From positions 1-49,560 of IMG/VR virus record IMGVR_UViG_3300005613_003244: a stretch of 49,560 nt of DNA; one strand, written 5' to 3'. The stretch's first letter is position 1; every line of letters begins with the position of its first letter. Positions 28,587 to 37,021 of the stretch are shown here, piece after piece. The DNA comes from a virus. The notes under the pieces were generated by a model. That model saw nothing but the letters and a program-made list of their open reading frames with translations, did no database searches and was not told the origin of the DNA. Position numbers and translations under genes: made by a program.

Positions 28587-29476
28587 TGTCAACTTATAGA
28601 CCTGCAAGTTTTGATGATGTGATTGGGCAACAGGATGTTATTAGAAGGATTAAAATATCTGTTTTTGGATGCAAACAAAAACACAAGGCTTTGTCCCATA
28701 TCCTTTTGGATGGGCCACCGGGATTAGGCAAAACAACAATTGCTTCTGCTATCGCTAATGAACTAGGTGTTGAATTAATTACAGCAAATGCAGCATCAAT
28801 CAGAAGTGTAACAAGTATGACAAAATATCTGCTTAATTTATCAACTTACTGTGTGCTGTTTATTGATGAAATCCATCGTTTGCCAAAATTAGTCGAAGAA
28901 TTTTTGTATCCAGTAATGGAAGACTTTAAGGCCACTATTATGTCGGGTGGAGAACCAGAAGAAATAGACATTCCTAGATTTACTTTAGTTGGAGCAACAA
29001 CTAGTGGAGGTAGTTTGAGTCAGCCTTTTTATGACAGATTTACAATCAAAGAACATCTTAAATTTTATAGCCAAGATGAACTAGCTAAACTAGCAAGGTT
29101 GAACGCTGACAAGTCTGGATTGTCTATTACAGAAGATGTTGCAAATGAAATTGCGGGTAGAAGTAAAGGTACTCCTAGAATTTTAAACGCTAGACTGGAA
29201 TGGTACACAAACTATAAGGCTTGTTTTTCGGATCAAGATATTGATGTAAATCAAGTGTTTTTAGAACAAGGTATTGATTCAAAAGGCTTGGATGAAAATG
29301 ATAGAAAGTATTTAAATGTTCTACAAAATAATCTAGGTAATCCTTTAGGTATTAAAAATATTTCTGGTATGACAGGAATTTCTATGGATACTATTGAAAA
29401 TAGTATTGAGCCATATTTGGTAAGGATGGGATATGTAGTAAGAACAAGCAAGGGTCGTATTATTGGAAAGTATTAA
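28586..29476 (+). CDS. ruvB: RuvB-like AAA+ ATPase
   Basis: The ATG at 28586 gives MSTYRPASFDDVIGQ, as at the start of RuvB. 296 residues. Walker A GPPGLGKT (43-50), Walker B LFIDEIHRLP (91-100), sensor region TLVGATTSGG, FYDRF arginine-finger area, and SKGTPRILNARL. The C-terminal winged helix YLNVLQN...NISGMTGISMDTIENSIEPYLVRMG also matches. RuvB drives branch migration of Holliday junctions with RuvA. No RuvA or RuvC was found here; the endonuclease VII-like protein at 11.4 kb could be the resolvase partner. A phage RuvB is unusual. Confidence 0.9.
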   Translation: MSTYRPASFDDVIGQQDVIRRIKISVFGCKQKHKALSHILLDGPPGLGKTTIASAIANELGVELITANAASIRSVTSMTKYLLNLSTYCVLFIDEIHRLPKLVEEFLYPVMEDFKATIMSGGEPEEIDIPRFTLVGATTSGGSLSQPFYDRFTIKEHLKFYSQDELAKLARLNADKSGLSITEDVANEIAGRSKGTPRILNARLEWYTNYKACFSDQDIDVNQVFLEQGIDSKGLDENDRKYLNVLQNNLGNPLGIKNISGMTGISMDTIENSIEPYLVRMGYVVRTSKGRIIGKY

Positions 29477-29492
29477 TAGTTGGTGTATTAAG

Positions 29493-29521
29493 ATAAGACA
29501 TTTACTCAGAAGGTGTCTTAT
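29493..29521 (+). promoter_or_regulatory. Leader hairpin holding the HNH start codon
   Basis: ATAAGACA (29493-29500) pairs perfectly with TGTCTTAT (29514-29521) around a 13-base loop that contains AGAAGG. The first two bases of the ATG at 29520 are in the stem and the ribosome site is in the loop, so folding should reduce translation. Similar leader stems control homing endonuclease genes in T4. Confidence 0.5.
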
Positions 29522-29834
29522 GAAATTCAATATATTTAATTTTATACCATTAAGATTTACCAAAAGGGCTATAGGATGGTCTAAAGTAAGAGCAGAACAT
29601 TTAAAAAAATACCCTAAATGCGCTGCGTGTGGAACAGAAAAAGGTCTTGAGGTTCATCATATAAAGCCTTTTCATGAATTTCCAGAACTTGAATTAGAAC
29701 CAACAAATCTTATAACTTTATGTAATAAATCTTGTCATCTGTATTTTGGACATTTAAAATACTTTCAAAGCTGGAATCCTGATGTTGTAATAGATTCAGC
29801 TAAATATTATGAGAAAATCAAATCAAGACCATGA
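29520..29834 (+). CDS. HNH endonuclease, 104 aa
   Basis: The ATG at 29520 (MKFNIFNFIPLRFTKRAIGW) is preferred over an earlier frame start that lies within the RuvB gene end. The HNH core is CAACGTEKGLEVHHIKPFHEFPELELEPTNLITLC followed by CHLYFGH. Single-domain HNH proteins of this kind act as homing nicking enzymes or, next to terminase genes, in packaging; here it stands alone. It overlaps the protease gene by four bases. Confidence 0.83.
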   Translation: MKFNIFNFIPLRFTKRAIGWSKVRAEHLKKYPKCAACGTEKGLEVHHIKPFHEFPELELEPTNLITLCNKSCHLYFGHLKYFQSWNPDVVIDSAKYYEKIKSRP

Positions 29835-30583
29835 ATAAAATATTAGCTGTATTATTTTTATCTTTTTGTAATTTATGTTTTGCTGGAACAATGAGGCATG
29901 ATGTTCCAGAAAATAAATATATAGAATTTGGTAATAAATTTTATTGTGTAAAAAAAATAATAGGGGTTACAGAAGAGAACAACAATAAAACGTATTCTAT
30001 AGGATCGTGTGTTATACTTAATAGTAATTGGGTTATTACGTGCGCACATCTGGTTGAAGAAAAAATAGATTATATTTACATAGAAATAGAGGGTCAAGAA
30101 TATATTATAGATAAATTTATTGTAAATAAAGATTATAGTAGTGAAAAAATGCAAGCAGACATTGCTATTGGTTTTTGTAAAAAGGGGTTTGGTAATATAG
30201 CTGAGCCTGAACTGTACGAAACAAAAATAAAGATAAACGATTATTGTAGTTTTGCTGGATATGGTAGATATGGCAATATGTTAGTTGGAGCAAAAAAATA
30301 TGATGGAAAAATTAGGGGTGGAACTAATATAATCGATTCTTATTTTAAAAAAGATATGGTAATTATTAGTGGATCAAAAGATAATACAAAAACACAATTA
30401 GAATTTTTACCAAATGTAGGAGACAGTGGTGGTGGATTGTTTATTAGAGGTAAACTTGCAGGAATAACATCGTTGATACTTAGTAAAGATAAAATTGCTG
30501 ATTCAAATTACGGAGATGAAGGAGCTTTTGTACAAATATATCCCTACCTAGACTGGATTAAAAAATATGTTCAGAAAAAATAA
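29831..30583 (+). CDS. Exported trypsin-like serine protease
   Basis: 250 residues. Signal peptide MNKILAVLFLSFCNLCFAG (about 1-19), then a chymotrypsin-fold protease with His73 in VITCAHLV, Asp110 in QADIAIGF and Ser198 in VGDSGGGLF, so the triad is complete. Most likely it acts in the periplasm or outside the cell. It overlaps the subtilisin-like gene by 17 bases, making a two-protease unit. This is unusual in phages; possible uses are host surface digestion or superinfection control. Confidence 0.88.
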   Translation: MNKILAVLFLSFCNLCFAGTMRHDVPENKYIEFGNKFYCVKKIIGVTEENNNKTYSIGSCVILNSNWVITCAHLVEEKIDYIYIEIEGQEYIIDKFIVNKDYSSEKMQADIAIGFCKKGFGNIAEPELYETKIKINDYCSFAGYGRYGNMLVGAKKYDGKIRGGTNIIDSYFKKDMVIISGSKDNTKTQLEFLPNVGDSGGGLFIRGKLAGITSLILSKDKIADSNYGDEGAFVQIYPYLDWIKKYVQKK

Positions 30584-31463
30584 ATGTTCACTGCTTCCAC
30601 ATATCAGACAAAATATTTATGGTCTTGATTATAATAATCAACAAGTTATTCCTTGGTCAATATCTCATTTCAATGTTCAACAGCAGTGGTCGAAAGCGCA
30701 GGGAGAAGGTGTCACAGTAGCCGTAATAGACACTGGATGCGACTTAGATCATCCTGATTTAAAACATAGTCTAGTGGATGGCTATAATTTTATAGGACGC
30801 AACAAGGCTCCTGTTGATGATAATGGTCATGGTAGTCATGTTGCTGGTACAATAGCAGCAGAAAACAATAAAAAAGGAATAGTTGGCGTTGCTCCTAAAG
30901 CAAAAATAATGCCAATAAAAAGCTTAGGAAAAGATGGTACAGGTGATCTAAGTAGCATATGCGAAGGAATACTATTTGCAGCCGATAATGGAGCCGATAT
31001 AATCGCAATGTCATTAGGCACACAAAATGGATCAATGTATATGAGGCAGTGCATTAATTATGCAGTAGATAAGGGTTGTGTTATTTTCTGCGCAGCAGGG
31101 AACAGTGGCAAAAAAAGCGAACTAATGTATCCAGCAAAATATACAGATACTATTTCTATAGGATCAATATCTAATAATCTTAAGATATCTAATTTTAGTT
31201 GCAGTACGGGTAGCGAACTAGATTTCCTAGCACCTGGAGAAAATGTAATAAGTTGTGTACCAGATGATAGTTACGCAAACATGAGTGGTACTAGCATGGC
31301 AAACCCATTTGCCGCCGGATGTGCAGCGCTGTTGATGTCATATAAGAAAAGAAGATTAACAAAGTTTGATTATATAGAACACTTTAGCAGAACAAGCTTA
31401 AAGCCGGAGTATTTATTTAAAAAATATAAGTCAAGGGGAATCATAACTCCAAATCTTAGATAA
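30567..31463 (+). CDS. Subtilisin-like serine protease (S8)
   Basis: 298 residues with the complete subtilase set: Asp55 in VAVIDTGCDLDHP, His88 in DDNGHGSHVAGT, oxyanion Asn179 in CAAGNSG and Ser243 in MSGTSMANPFAAG. There is no signal peptide and only about 45 residues before the catalytic domain, so an intracellular or virion-bound enzyme is likely. A capsid-maturation role is one possibility, as phage proheads need proteases, but most use other families. Confidence 0.9.
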   Translation: MFRKNKCSLLPHIRQNIYGLDYNNQQVIPWSISHFNVQQQWSKAQGEGVTVAVIDTGCDLDHPDLKHSLVDGYNFIGRNKAPVDDNGHGSHVAGTIAAENNKKGIVGVAPKAKIMPIKSLGKDGTGDLSSICEGILFAADNGADIIAMSLGTQNGSMYMRQCINYAVDKGCVIFCAAGNSGKKSELMYPAKYTDTISIGSISNNLKISNFSCSTGSELDFLAPGENVISCVPDDSYANMSGTSMANPFAAGCAALLMSYKKRRLTKFDYIEHFSRTSLKPEYLFKKYKSRGIITPNLR

Positions 31464-31507
31464 CAACCCATGCTTAATATTAGCTGTACAGCAATGTGTG
31501 TCAAGTC

Positions 31508-31535
31508 TTGACATAAACATAAGTTTTGATATAAT
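31508..31535 (+). promoter_or_regulatory. Sigma-70 type promoter
   Basis: TTGACA (31508-31513), a 16-base spacer and TATAAT (31530-31535), in the gap after the subtilisin gene. It is the last promoter of this kind seen in the window. The spacer lacks the CGAT core. Confidence 0.85.
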
Positions 31536-31555
31536 CAAGTAGAAAGGTTTAGTTG

Positions 31556-31720
31556 ATGCAAGAGCGTATAAATAAACGAAATAGAAAAAAAACAAATAAC
31601 AAGAGAAGGCTTGACTTTGACGAAGAAAACAGAAGAAGAAAAGACTTTAAGAGAAGGAAAAGAAATATAAAGGAACAAGATTATGAAGAAGAAGATCAAT
31701 ACTCCAAGTATAATTACTAA
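31556..31720 (+). CDS. Small Arg/Lys/Glu-rich protein, 54 aa
   Basis: MQERINKRNRKKTNNKRR... is extremely charged, basic in the first half and mixed later, with a Tyr-rich end. It follows promoter 31508 after AGAAAGG. It overlaps the next gene by 38 bases. It may bind nucleic acid or be disordered; no family is known. Confidence 0.5.
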   Translation: MQERINKRNRKKTNNKRRLDFDEENRRRKDFKRRKRNIKEQDYEEEDQYSKYNY

Positions 31721-31961
31721 AATATACAACTTTACAAAAAGTTTATACAATCATATTGTAACAGGAATGCAGAAATCTTCTTATGAGACAATAGACTATA
31801 GATATGGGATATGTGAAGGTTGTGAATTTTTTCAGGTAAATATAGAAAATAATGAAGTAATTACCACTTGCAATGTTTGCGGGTGTGCTTTGTCTAAAAA
31901 GAAAATTTTTATGAATAAGTTGGCTTGGAAAGACCAGAAATGCCCTGAAGGAAAATGGTGA
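31683..31961 (+). CDS. Zinc-ribbon protein, 92 aa
   Basis: YRYGICEGCEFF and CNVCGCALSKKKIF...CPEGKW give Cys pairs like those of a family of small phage zinc-ribbon proteins. The N-terminal 35 residues form a basic amphipathic region. It could bind zinc and nucleic acid or form part of a virion or packaging assembly; the function is not known. Confidence 0.7.
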   Translation: MKKKINTPSIITKIYNFTKSLYNHIVTGMQKSSYETIDYRYGICEGCEFFQVNIENNEVITTCNVCGCALSKKKIFMNKLAWKDQKCPEGKW

Positions 31962-31962
31962 A

Positions 31963-32463
31963 ATGAGACTAAAAAAAAGATATAACAGTTTATTTTACTA
32001 TACATCTGATTTGATAGATAGTGTAATAAGCTCAACCAATAATAGCCCAGTAGAAACTAGTATAGTCATCCCAAATATGGGATCTGGAGTTTTTTTTAGA
32101 AAGACTGCTGATAAATTTCCTATTTTATCAAAATCTTTGGATATTCAGAAAAAAAGGCCTGGAGAAATTTCAACAACAGAAATTTTTAAATCACAACATA
32201 ACAACGTTTACTTTTGTCAACTTTATTCTGAAAAACAGCAATCAAATTCTTCTAGAAGTATTGATTATATATTTTTATGTAAAGCTATGCTTAATTTAAG
32301 GTATTTTTGTTTTAGAAAACATACAACGGAAGAAAGAAGGGTTGAAATACACCTACCTAAGAGTATTGCTTCTGTTGGAGGCAGATGGAGTACAGTTGCA
32401 GACTTAATTGAGGATTGTTGGGTTGATCAAGGAATACCTACTTTTATCTATAGGAATGACTGA
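31963..32463 (+). CDS. Possible macro-domain-like protein, 166 aa
   Basis: The C-terminal block IHLPKSIASVGGRWSTVADLIEDCWVDQGIPTFIY resembles the conserved end of macro domains (PKIGCGLGG-x-W-x2-V, then LIEE, then VTVY), and the N-terminal IVIPNMGSGVFFRKTADKFP could match the earlier AGIA-x-FRK loop. Macro domains bind or process ADP-ribose. The Gly-rich loops are poorly conserved, so the relation is tentative. Confidence 0.5.
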   Translation: MRLKKRYNSLFYYTSDLIDSVISSTNNSPVETSIVIPNMGSGVFFRKTADKFPILSKSLDIQKKRPGEISTTEIFKSQHNNVYFCQLYSEKQQSNSSRSIDYIFLCKAMLNLRYFCFRKHTTEERRVEIHLPKSIASVGGRWSTVADLIEDCWVDQGIPTFIYRND

Positions 32464-32537
32464 TGTTTTATTATTTTATGATTTTCGCTCTTTTAGTAGG
32501 ACTTTTAAACGGATGGTATTATGGAGATAGTGAATAG
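32463..32537 (+). CDS. Tiny membrane peptide, 24 aa
   Basis: MFYYFMIFALLVGLLNGWYYG is nearly all hydrophobic, overlapping the stop of the gene before (TGATG) and the start of the gene after by 17 bases. The packing and clear membrane character suggest it is translated, but the small size makes it uncertain. Confidence 0.35.
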   Translation: MFYYFMIFALLVGLLNGWYYGDSE

Positions 32538-33060
32538 ACTTAAAGGCCAGCGTGTTTATCTTGCTGGTGCTATGGATAGGGTTCCAGACAGAGGTTCTTC
32601 TTGGAGAGAAAAAATAACACCATTTCTAGAAGAATTAAATATTATTGTTTTTGACCCATTGAAAAAACCCGGAAATATTGGATTAGAAGATGAAGAAACA
32701 CATAAAGTTAAAAAACAACTGAAAGCTGAACGCAAATATGATCAACTAGCAGAAATCATGAAAGCTATTAGATCAGTTGATTTAAGGCTTGTTGACATAA
32801 GTGATTTTTTAATTGTACACTTAGATACTGATACCCATCCCTGTGGAACATTGGAAGAAATTTTTCTTGCTAATAGACAAAAAAAACCAATCATAGTACA
32901 TATAGAACAGGAAAAGCATAATTGTCCAGACTGGCTATTTGGGGCGATACCTCATGAATTATTTTTTAGTGATTGGGATCAGATTATAGAATACTTGTGC
33001 CACATAAACAATAGTCCAAAAATAAACACACTTAAAAGATGGTATTTTCTCAATGGATAA
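32521..33060 (+). CDS. Nucleoside 2-deoxyribosyltransferase-like protein
   Basis: 179 residues. RVYLAGAMDRVPDRGSSWREKI, FDPLKK, VDLRLVDISDFLIVHLDTDTHPCGTLEEIFLA and KKPIIVHIE follow the nucleoside deoxyribosyltransferase layout, with the catalytic Glu in GTLEE. The enzyme would swap bases on deoxyribonucleosides or hydrolyse a nucleotide glycosidic bond. It fits with the other nucleotide genes (ThyX, deaminase, PRTase, GuaC). It overlaps the next gene by eight bases. Confidence 0.75.
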   Translation: MEIVNRLKGQRVYLAGAMDRVPDRGSSWREKITPFLEELNIIVFDPLKKPGNIGLEDEETHKVKKQLKAERKYDQLAEIMKAIRSVDLRLVDISDFLIVHLDTDTHPCGTLEEIFLANRQKKPIIVHIEQEKHNCPDWLFGAIPHELFFSDWDQIIEYLCHINNSPKINTLKRWYFLNG

Positions 33061-33808
33061 AACACTAGTTTGTACAACATATTTTTCTAAAAAAATACAT
33101 CCAAATAATCCCAATGACAGATGGGTTGTAGGAAAAGATAGCGATGGTAGAGTTTTACAAAATAACATAAAATATATAGAACCATGGTATAATTCTATAA
33201 ATAGTCTTGGTATTAAAGGATTAGTTTTTTATGACAATCTCACAAAAGAATTTATAAATAAATATCAAAATAATAATGTTACTTTTCATAAAGTTGAAAA
33301 CTCAGAGTATTCCAATAACGATTGGAGATTTTTTGTTTATAGGGATTTCTTAAAAGATAAACTTTATGATTCTGTATTTTTAACAGACGGTTCTGATGTA
33401 ATAATATCGCAAGACCCTGCTAAAATTATTACAGAACATCCTGATATAGATTTCTTTATCTGTAAAGATAGTATTAAATTAGCGGATTTTGGATATTTAG
33501 CTGTTCATCAACAGGCTGGCTGGGAAAACTATTCTTGGTTCGCAATGCAGTGTTTACAAAGAAAATTAGATCTTATCAATATGGGTGTCATCGGGGGTAC
33601 TTACTCTAACATATGTCAATTCCTAGAAGTGTTCTGCGAAACAAGAACTAAAATGGCCAGCCCTAATTTTAATGCAGATATGTGGGTTGGGCAATATGTT
33701 TTCAGACATTTATTAAAAGATAAAAACATAATGCTAGGAGAACCTTTTACAAGCGAATTTAAGAAATACCAAACAGACAGGAAGGATGTATATTTTATAC
33801 ATAAATAA
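33053..33808 (+). CDS. Glycosyltransferase-like protein
   Basis: 251 residues. N-terminal TTYFSKKIHPNNPNDRW, then VFLTDGSDVIISQDPAKI with a D-x-x-D metal-type motif, and later MGVIGGTYSNICQFLEVF, a usual GT-A feature where the sugar acceptor sits. It belongs with glycosyltransferases that share no clear named family. It is the first of the glycan-cassette genes at 33-39 kb. Confidence 0.68.
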   Translation: MDKTLVCTTYFSKKIHPNNPNDRWVVGKDSDGRVLQNNIKYIEPWYNSINSLGIKGLVFYDNLTKEFINKYQNNNVTFHKVENSEYSNNDWRFFVYRDFLKDKLYDSVFLTDGSDVIISQDPAKIITEHPDIDFFICKDSIKLADFGYLAVHQQAGWENYSWFAMQCLQRKLDLINMGVIGGTYSNICQFLEVFCETRTKMASPNFNADMWVGQYVFRHLLKDKNIMLGEPFTSEFKKYQTDRKDVYFIHK

Positions 33809-33809
33809 T

Positions 33810-34511
33810 ATGAAAGATGTATTAGTTATAATGGGCAATGGCCCTTCGTTGAAAGATTTGAACTGGGATTCTCTAGAAGGTTGTGATACTTTCGGCTTAA
33901 ATGGGGCTTATAGAATATATGAAAAAATGAATTGGTATCCTACATATCATGGTTGTTTTGATCAGATAGTAACAGATTGTCATCAAGAAAATTTTATTAA
34001 ACTAATAAATACAGGAAAAATACAAAGACATTTTTATATCAACAACATGTCTGATAAACCTAATTTTACACATATTAATATGCAGTTGTACGGTAGAACT
34101 AATCATGTAAATAAAACTCCAGAAGACTTTAAATTTTTTACAGACAATGGAAATAGCGGAGTCAACGCTTGTTCAGTAGGTATGTGTTTAGGATATAAAA
34201 AGATTGTTCTTGTAGGAGTAGACTGCAACTACAAAAATTATGTAGAGGGTGCTGTTCCACACAAAACTGGATTAAAAATGGCTAAAACCCCATCTAAAAA
34301 CCCCAACTATTGGTTTGATGATTATCAGCAAAAAGGAGACGAATACAATATTCCAAGGGGTGATCAGTTTATGAAACCTACATGGTGTGCATTTAGTAGT
34401 ATCGCTAAAGAAAATGGAGTCAGGATCATCAATTCTAGCAGTGCGTCAAAACTAGATTGTTATGAGAAAATACCACTAGAAGAAGCTATAGCAGAATGTA
34501 CGACTACCTAA
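33810..34511 (+). CDS. DUF115/GT42-like glycosyltransferase
   Basis: The ATG at 33810 (MKDVLVIMGNGPSLKDLNW) follows the upstream stop by one base; an earlier ATG at 33786 is inside the previous gene. GNGPSLKDL with TFGLNGAYRI and NSGVNACSVGMCLGYKKIVLVGVDC resembles the DUF115/MptE-like and GT42 sialyltransferase group, in which a GNGPSL loop binds the donor. Some members transfer CMP-activated acidic sugars. A CMP-sugar synthetase gene is two genes further on, so an acidic sugar donor is plausible. Confidence 0.7.
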   Translation: MKDVLVIMGNGPSLKDLNWDSLEGCDTFGLNGAYRIYEKMNWYPTYHGCFDQIVTDCHQENFIKLINTGKIQRHFYINNMSDKPNFTHINMQLYGRTNHVNKTPEDFKFFTDNGNSGVNACSVGMCLGYKKIVLVGVDCNYKNYVEGAVPHKTGLKMAKTPSKNPNYWFDDYQQKGDEYNIPRGDQFMKPTWCAFSSIAKENGVRIINSSSASKLDCYEKIPLEEAIAECTTT

Positions 34512-35587
34512 TTGTTGGGGCTGGATTATTTGGTGCTGTTTTCGCTAGACAAATAACTGACGCTGGCGCTAAGTGTTATGTTATAGATCGTCGCAAACAC
34601 ATTGCTGGTAATTGTTTTTCGGAAAAAATTAACAATATACATGTTCATAAATATGGTCCTCATATCTTCCATACAAATAACTCTAAAGTATGGGAATATA
34701 TAAATAAATATACAGAGTTTAATAATTTCACATACAGACCGAAAGTGTGGAATGGCGGTAAGCTATATTCATTCCCTATTAACATGATGACACTTTATCA
34801 ACTATGGGGTGTTACTAGTCCGAGAGAAGCTGAAATCAGGCTAAATAATTGTAAAGTAAAAATCGATAATCCACAAAATCTTGAAGAATATGCACTGTCT
34901 CAAATAGGCACAGAAATATATGAGAAGTTTTTCTATGGATATACAAAGAAACAATGGGGCAGAGAACCCCGCCAGCTTCCTGCATCAATTATTAAGAGAA
35001 TACCTATTAGACTTACATTTGATGATAATTATTTTAATGACAGATATCAAGGTATTCCGGTTAATGGATATACAGAGGTTGTAGAAAAGTTACTAGATGG
35101 TATTCCACATGATACCGGAGTTGATTTTTTGAGCGACAAACACACATACAATAAGCTAGCCAAAACAATAGTATACACAGGAAAAATAGATGAGTTCCAT
35201 GATTACAGATTGGGTGAGTTGGAGTGGAGAAGTTTACATTTTAAACATATAGTAAAAGATACCAAAGATTATCAGGGCGTTGCTGCAATAAATTATACAG
35301 ATGACAAAATTCCGTTTACAAGAATTGTAGAACATAAACACTTTAACAATGACATATCTGACCAGACCGTTATTACTAAAGAATACCCACAAACATGGGA
35401 TAAGACGAAAGAATCTTTCTATCCTGTTAATGACGAAAAGAATAACAAGCTTTATCAAAAGTATAGAGATTTGACAACAGAAACAAGAACAATATTTGCT
35501 GGCCGATTGGGAAGTTACAAATATTATAATATGGATCAGATAATAGGCTCTGCTTTATATAAATCTAATCAAGAGGTTAATAGATGA
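34496..35587 (+). CDS. glf: UDP-galactopyranose mutase
   Basis: 363 residues, the length of Glf. The FAD dinucleotide loop DYLIVGAGLFGAVFAR (3-18), then DRRKHIAGNCFSE, GPHIFHTNN and YGYTKKQWGR, FDDNYFNDRYQGIPVNGYT and YYNMDQIIGSALY are all family hallmarks. The enzyme converts UDP-galactopyranose to UDP-galactofuranose, used in surface polysaccharides. It overlaps the preceding gene by 16 bases. Confidence 0.93.
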   Translation: MYDYLIVGAGLFGAVFARQITDAGAKCYVIDRRKHIAGNCFSEKINNIHVHKYGPHIFHTNNSKVWEYINKYTEFNNFTYRPKVWNGGKLYSFPINMMTLYQLWGVTSPREAEIRLNNCKVKIDNPQNLEEYALSQIGTEIYEKFFYGYTKKQWGREPRQLPASIIKRIPIRLTFDDNYFNDRYQGIPVNGYTEVVEKLLDGIPHDTGVDFLSDKHTYNKLAKTIVYTGKIDEFHDYRLGELEWRSLHFKHIVKDTKDYQGVAAINYTDDKIPFTRIVEHKHFNNDISDQTVITKEYPQTWDKTKESFYPVNDEKNNKLYQKYRDLTTETRTIFAGRLGSYKYYNMDQIIGSALYKSNQEVNR

Positions 35588-36366
35588 AGATATGTCTACT
35601 AGAAGTTGGCCCTAAAGGGCCACTCAAAGAAATTAGAAGCGAAATAATAGAAGATTTTGGTGATGACTATTTTTATGTCACACACGATGAAGAAGTAGAC
35701 GGCGCTTTGTCATTTAATAAAGGCAGGTGTTGGGCAGAGAACAGGAACTATCTTGCTGCTAATGTCCCTAGAAATTACGACTACTATTGGTTTACTGACT
35801 ATGACGTAAAGTATATGGTTAAAGAAGGTCGCATCAAAGATCAGATTGTTAAAGATTTAGAACTTATGAAACCATCTGTCATGGTATGCGACTGTCCTAG
35901 TAGAGTACATGATAATAGTGGTGGAATTAGAAACACTGGAGACAAATATAAAAATATAGCTATGTCTAATAACCATATGAAAATTGTACATAAAGATTTA
36001 TTGGATTGGTTTTTCCCTATGCCAACACAATTTGGTGGTATCCATGATTGTTGTCATTTTTTTAATGTTTTAGAAATTCCATTTTTAGATTCAATTATAT
36101 GTACATTCAACGTACAATGTAAAGGAATTATTAGTGAACCCAGAAGTCAGGGCGGGAATATGCAAGCTATGCATCAATATATATCTCAGGCATTTGGTCC
36201 GCTGCTGCCACAAAAAACAACACATAATGAGTTTAAGTTTATTATGCAACATAGAGCTAGTGTTTCTACTCCACAGAAATTTACAGGTATTAACGATATA
36301 GAATTAAATAATTACTTTAACATAAAACATTCTGTCTTTAAGGAAAATCGTAGTTGTATCGAATAA
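35584..36366 (+). CDS. Glycosyltransferase-like protein
   Basis: 260 residues. DYYWFTDYDVKYMV carries a D-x-D motif, with SVMVCDCPSRVHDNSGGIRN and later NMQAMHQYISQAFG. The fold appears to be GT-A-like. It overlaps glf by four bases, so it may use UDP-galactofuranose made by that enzyme, although this is a guess from position. Confidence 0.6.
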   Translation: MKICLLEVGPKGPLKEIRSEIIEDFGDDYFYVTHDEEVDGALSFNKGRCWAENRNYLAANVPRNYDYYWFTDYDVKYMVKEGRIKDQIVKDLELMKPSVMVCDCPSRVHDNSGGIRNTGDKYKNIAMSNNHMKIVHKDLLDWFFPMPTQFGGIHDCCHFFNVLEIPFLDSIICTFNVQCKGIISEPRSQGGNMQAMHQYISQAFGPLLPQKTTHNEFKFIMQHRASVSTPQKFTGINDIELNNYFNIKHSVFKENRSCIE

Positions 36367-36370
36367 AAAA

Positions 36371-37018
36371 ATGAAAATATTTATACCCATCAAACACAAC
36401 TCTCAAAGAGTTCCTAGAAAAAACTTCAGGTTGTTTCATGGTAAACCTCTATGGAAACATACAGTAGATAAGATTTCTGAAAAACACACAGTATATATAG
36501 ATACCGATTCTAAAGAAATTATTAATGAGTGTAATAGTCTAGCTAATGTTATAGTATATGAAAGACATGAATCTTTATTGGGAGATAAAACATCAGTCAT
36601 CTCTTTGCTAAAAAATTTCAAAGAGCGATATCAGATAAAAGATTATATTTGTCAAATCCATGTAACATCTCCCTTCTTGGATTTAAAACATATTCAAGTT
36701 GCTAAAGACAAATTGCAAGAAGGTTATGATTCTGTATTTGGGGTTAACGAGATTCGACAAAGATTATGGAGAAAAGAGTCCTACGGATACTGTCCAATAA
36801 ACCACAATCCCATGAAACTAGAACAAACTCAAGACTTACCAAAATATTATTACGAAAATTCTTACCTGTATGCATTTAAACCTCATGTCTTGGATAATAA
36901 TAACAGAATAGGTACAAATCCATATCTTTTTGAGATAGAATTTCCTTATAATCTGGATATTGATACAGAAGATGACTGGAGATTGATTACAAATATAAAA
37001 AGCAATGATGGGGGATAA
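36371..37018 (+). CDS. CMP-sugar synthetase (NeuA/KdsB-like cytidylyltransferase)
   Basis: 215 residues. IFIPIKHNSQRVPRKNFRLFHGKPLWKHTVD is the cytidylyltransferase signature (CTP site), followed by VYIDTDSKEI, ICQIHVTSPFLD, DSVFGVNE and FPYNLDIDTEDDW, as in CMP-N-acetylneuraminate and CMP-KDO synthetases. It activates an acidic ulosonate sugar with CTP. Lacking substrate-specific signatures by eye, the sugar (sialic, legionaminic, KDO-like or other) is unresolved. Confidence 0.83.
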   Translation: MKIFIPIKHNSQRVPRKNFRLFHGKPLWKHTVDKISEKHTVYIDTDSKEIINECNSLANVIVYERHESLLGDKTSVISLLKNFKERYQIKDYICQIHVTSPFLDLKHIQVAKDKLQEGYDSVFGVNEIRQRLWRKESYGYCPINHNPMKLEQTQDLPKYYYENSYLYAFKPHVLDNNNRIGTNPYLFEIEFPYNLDIDTEDDWRLITNIKSNDGG

Positions 37019-37021
37019 CAA

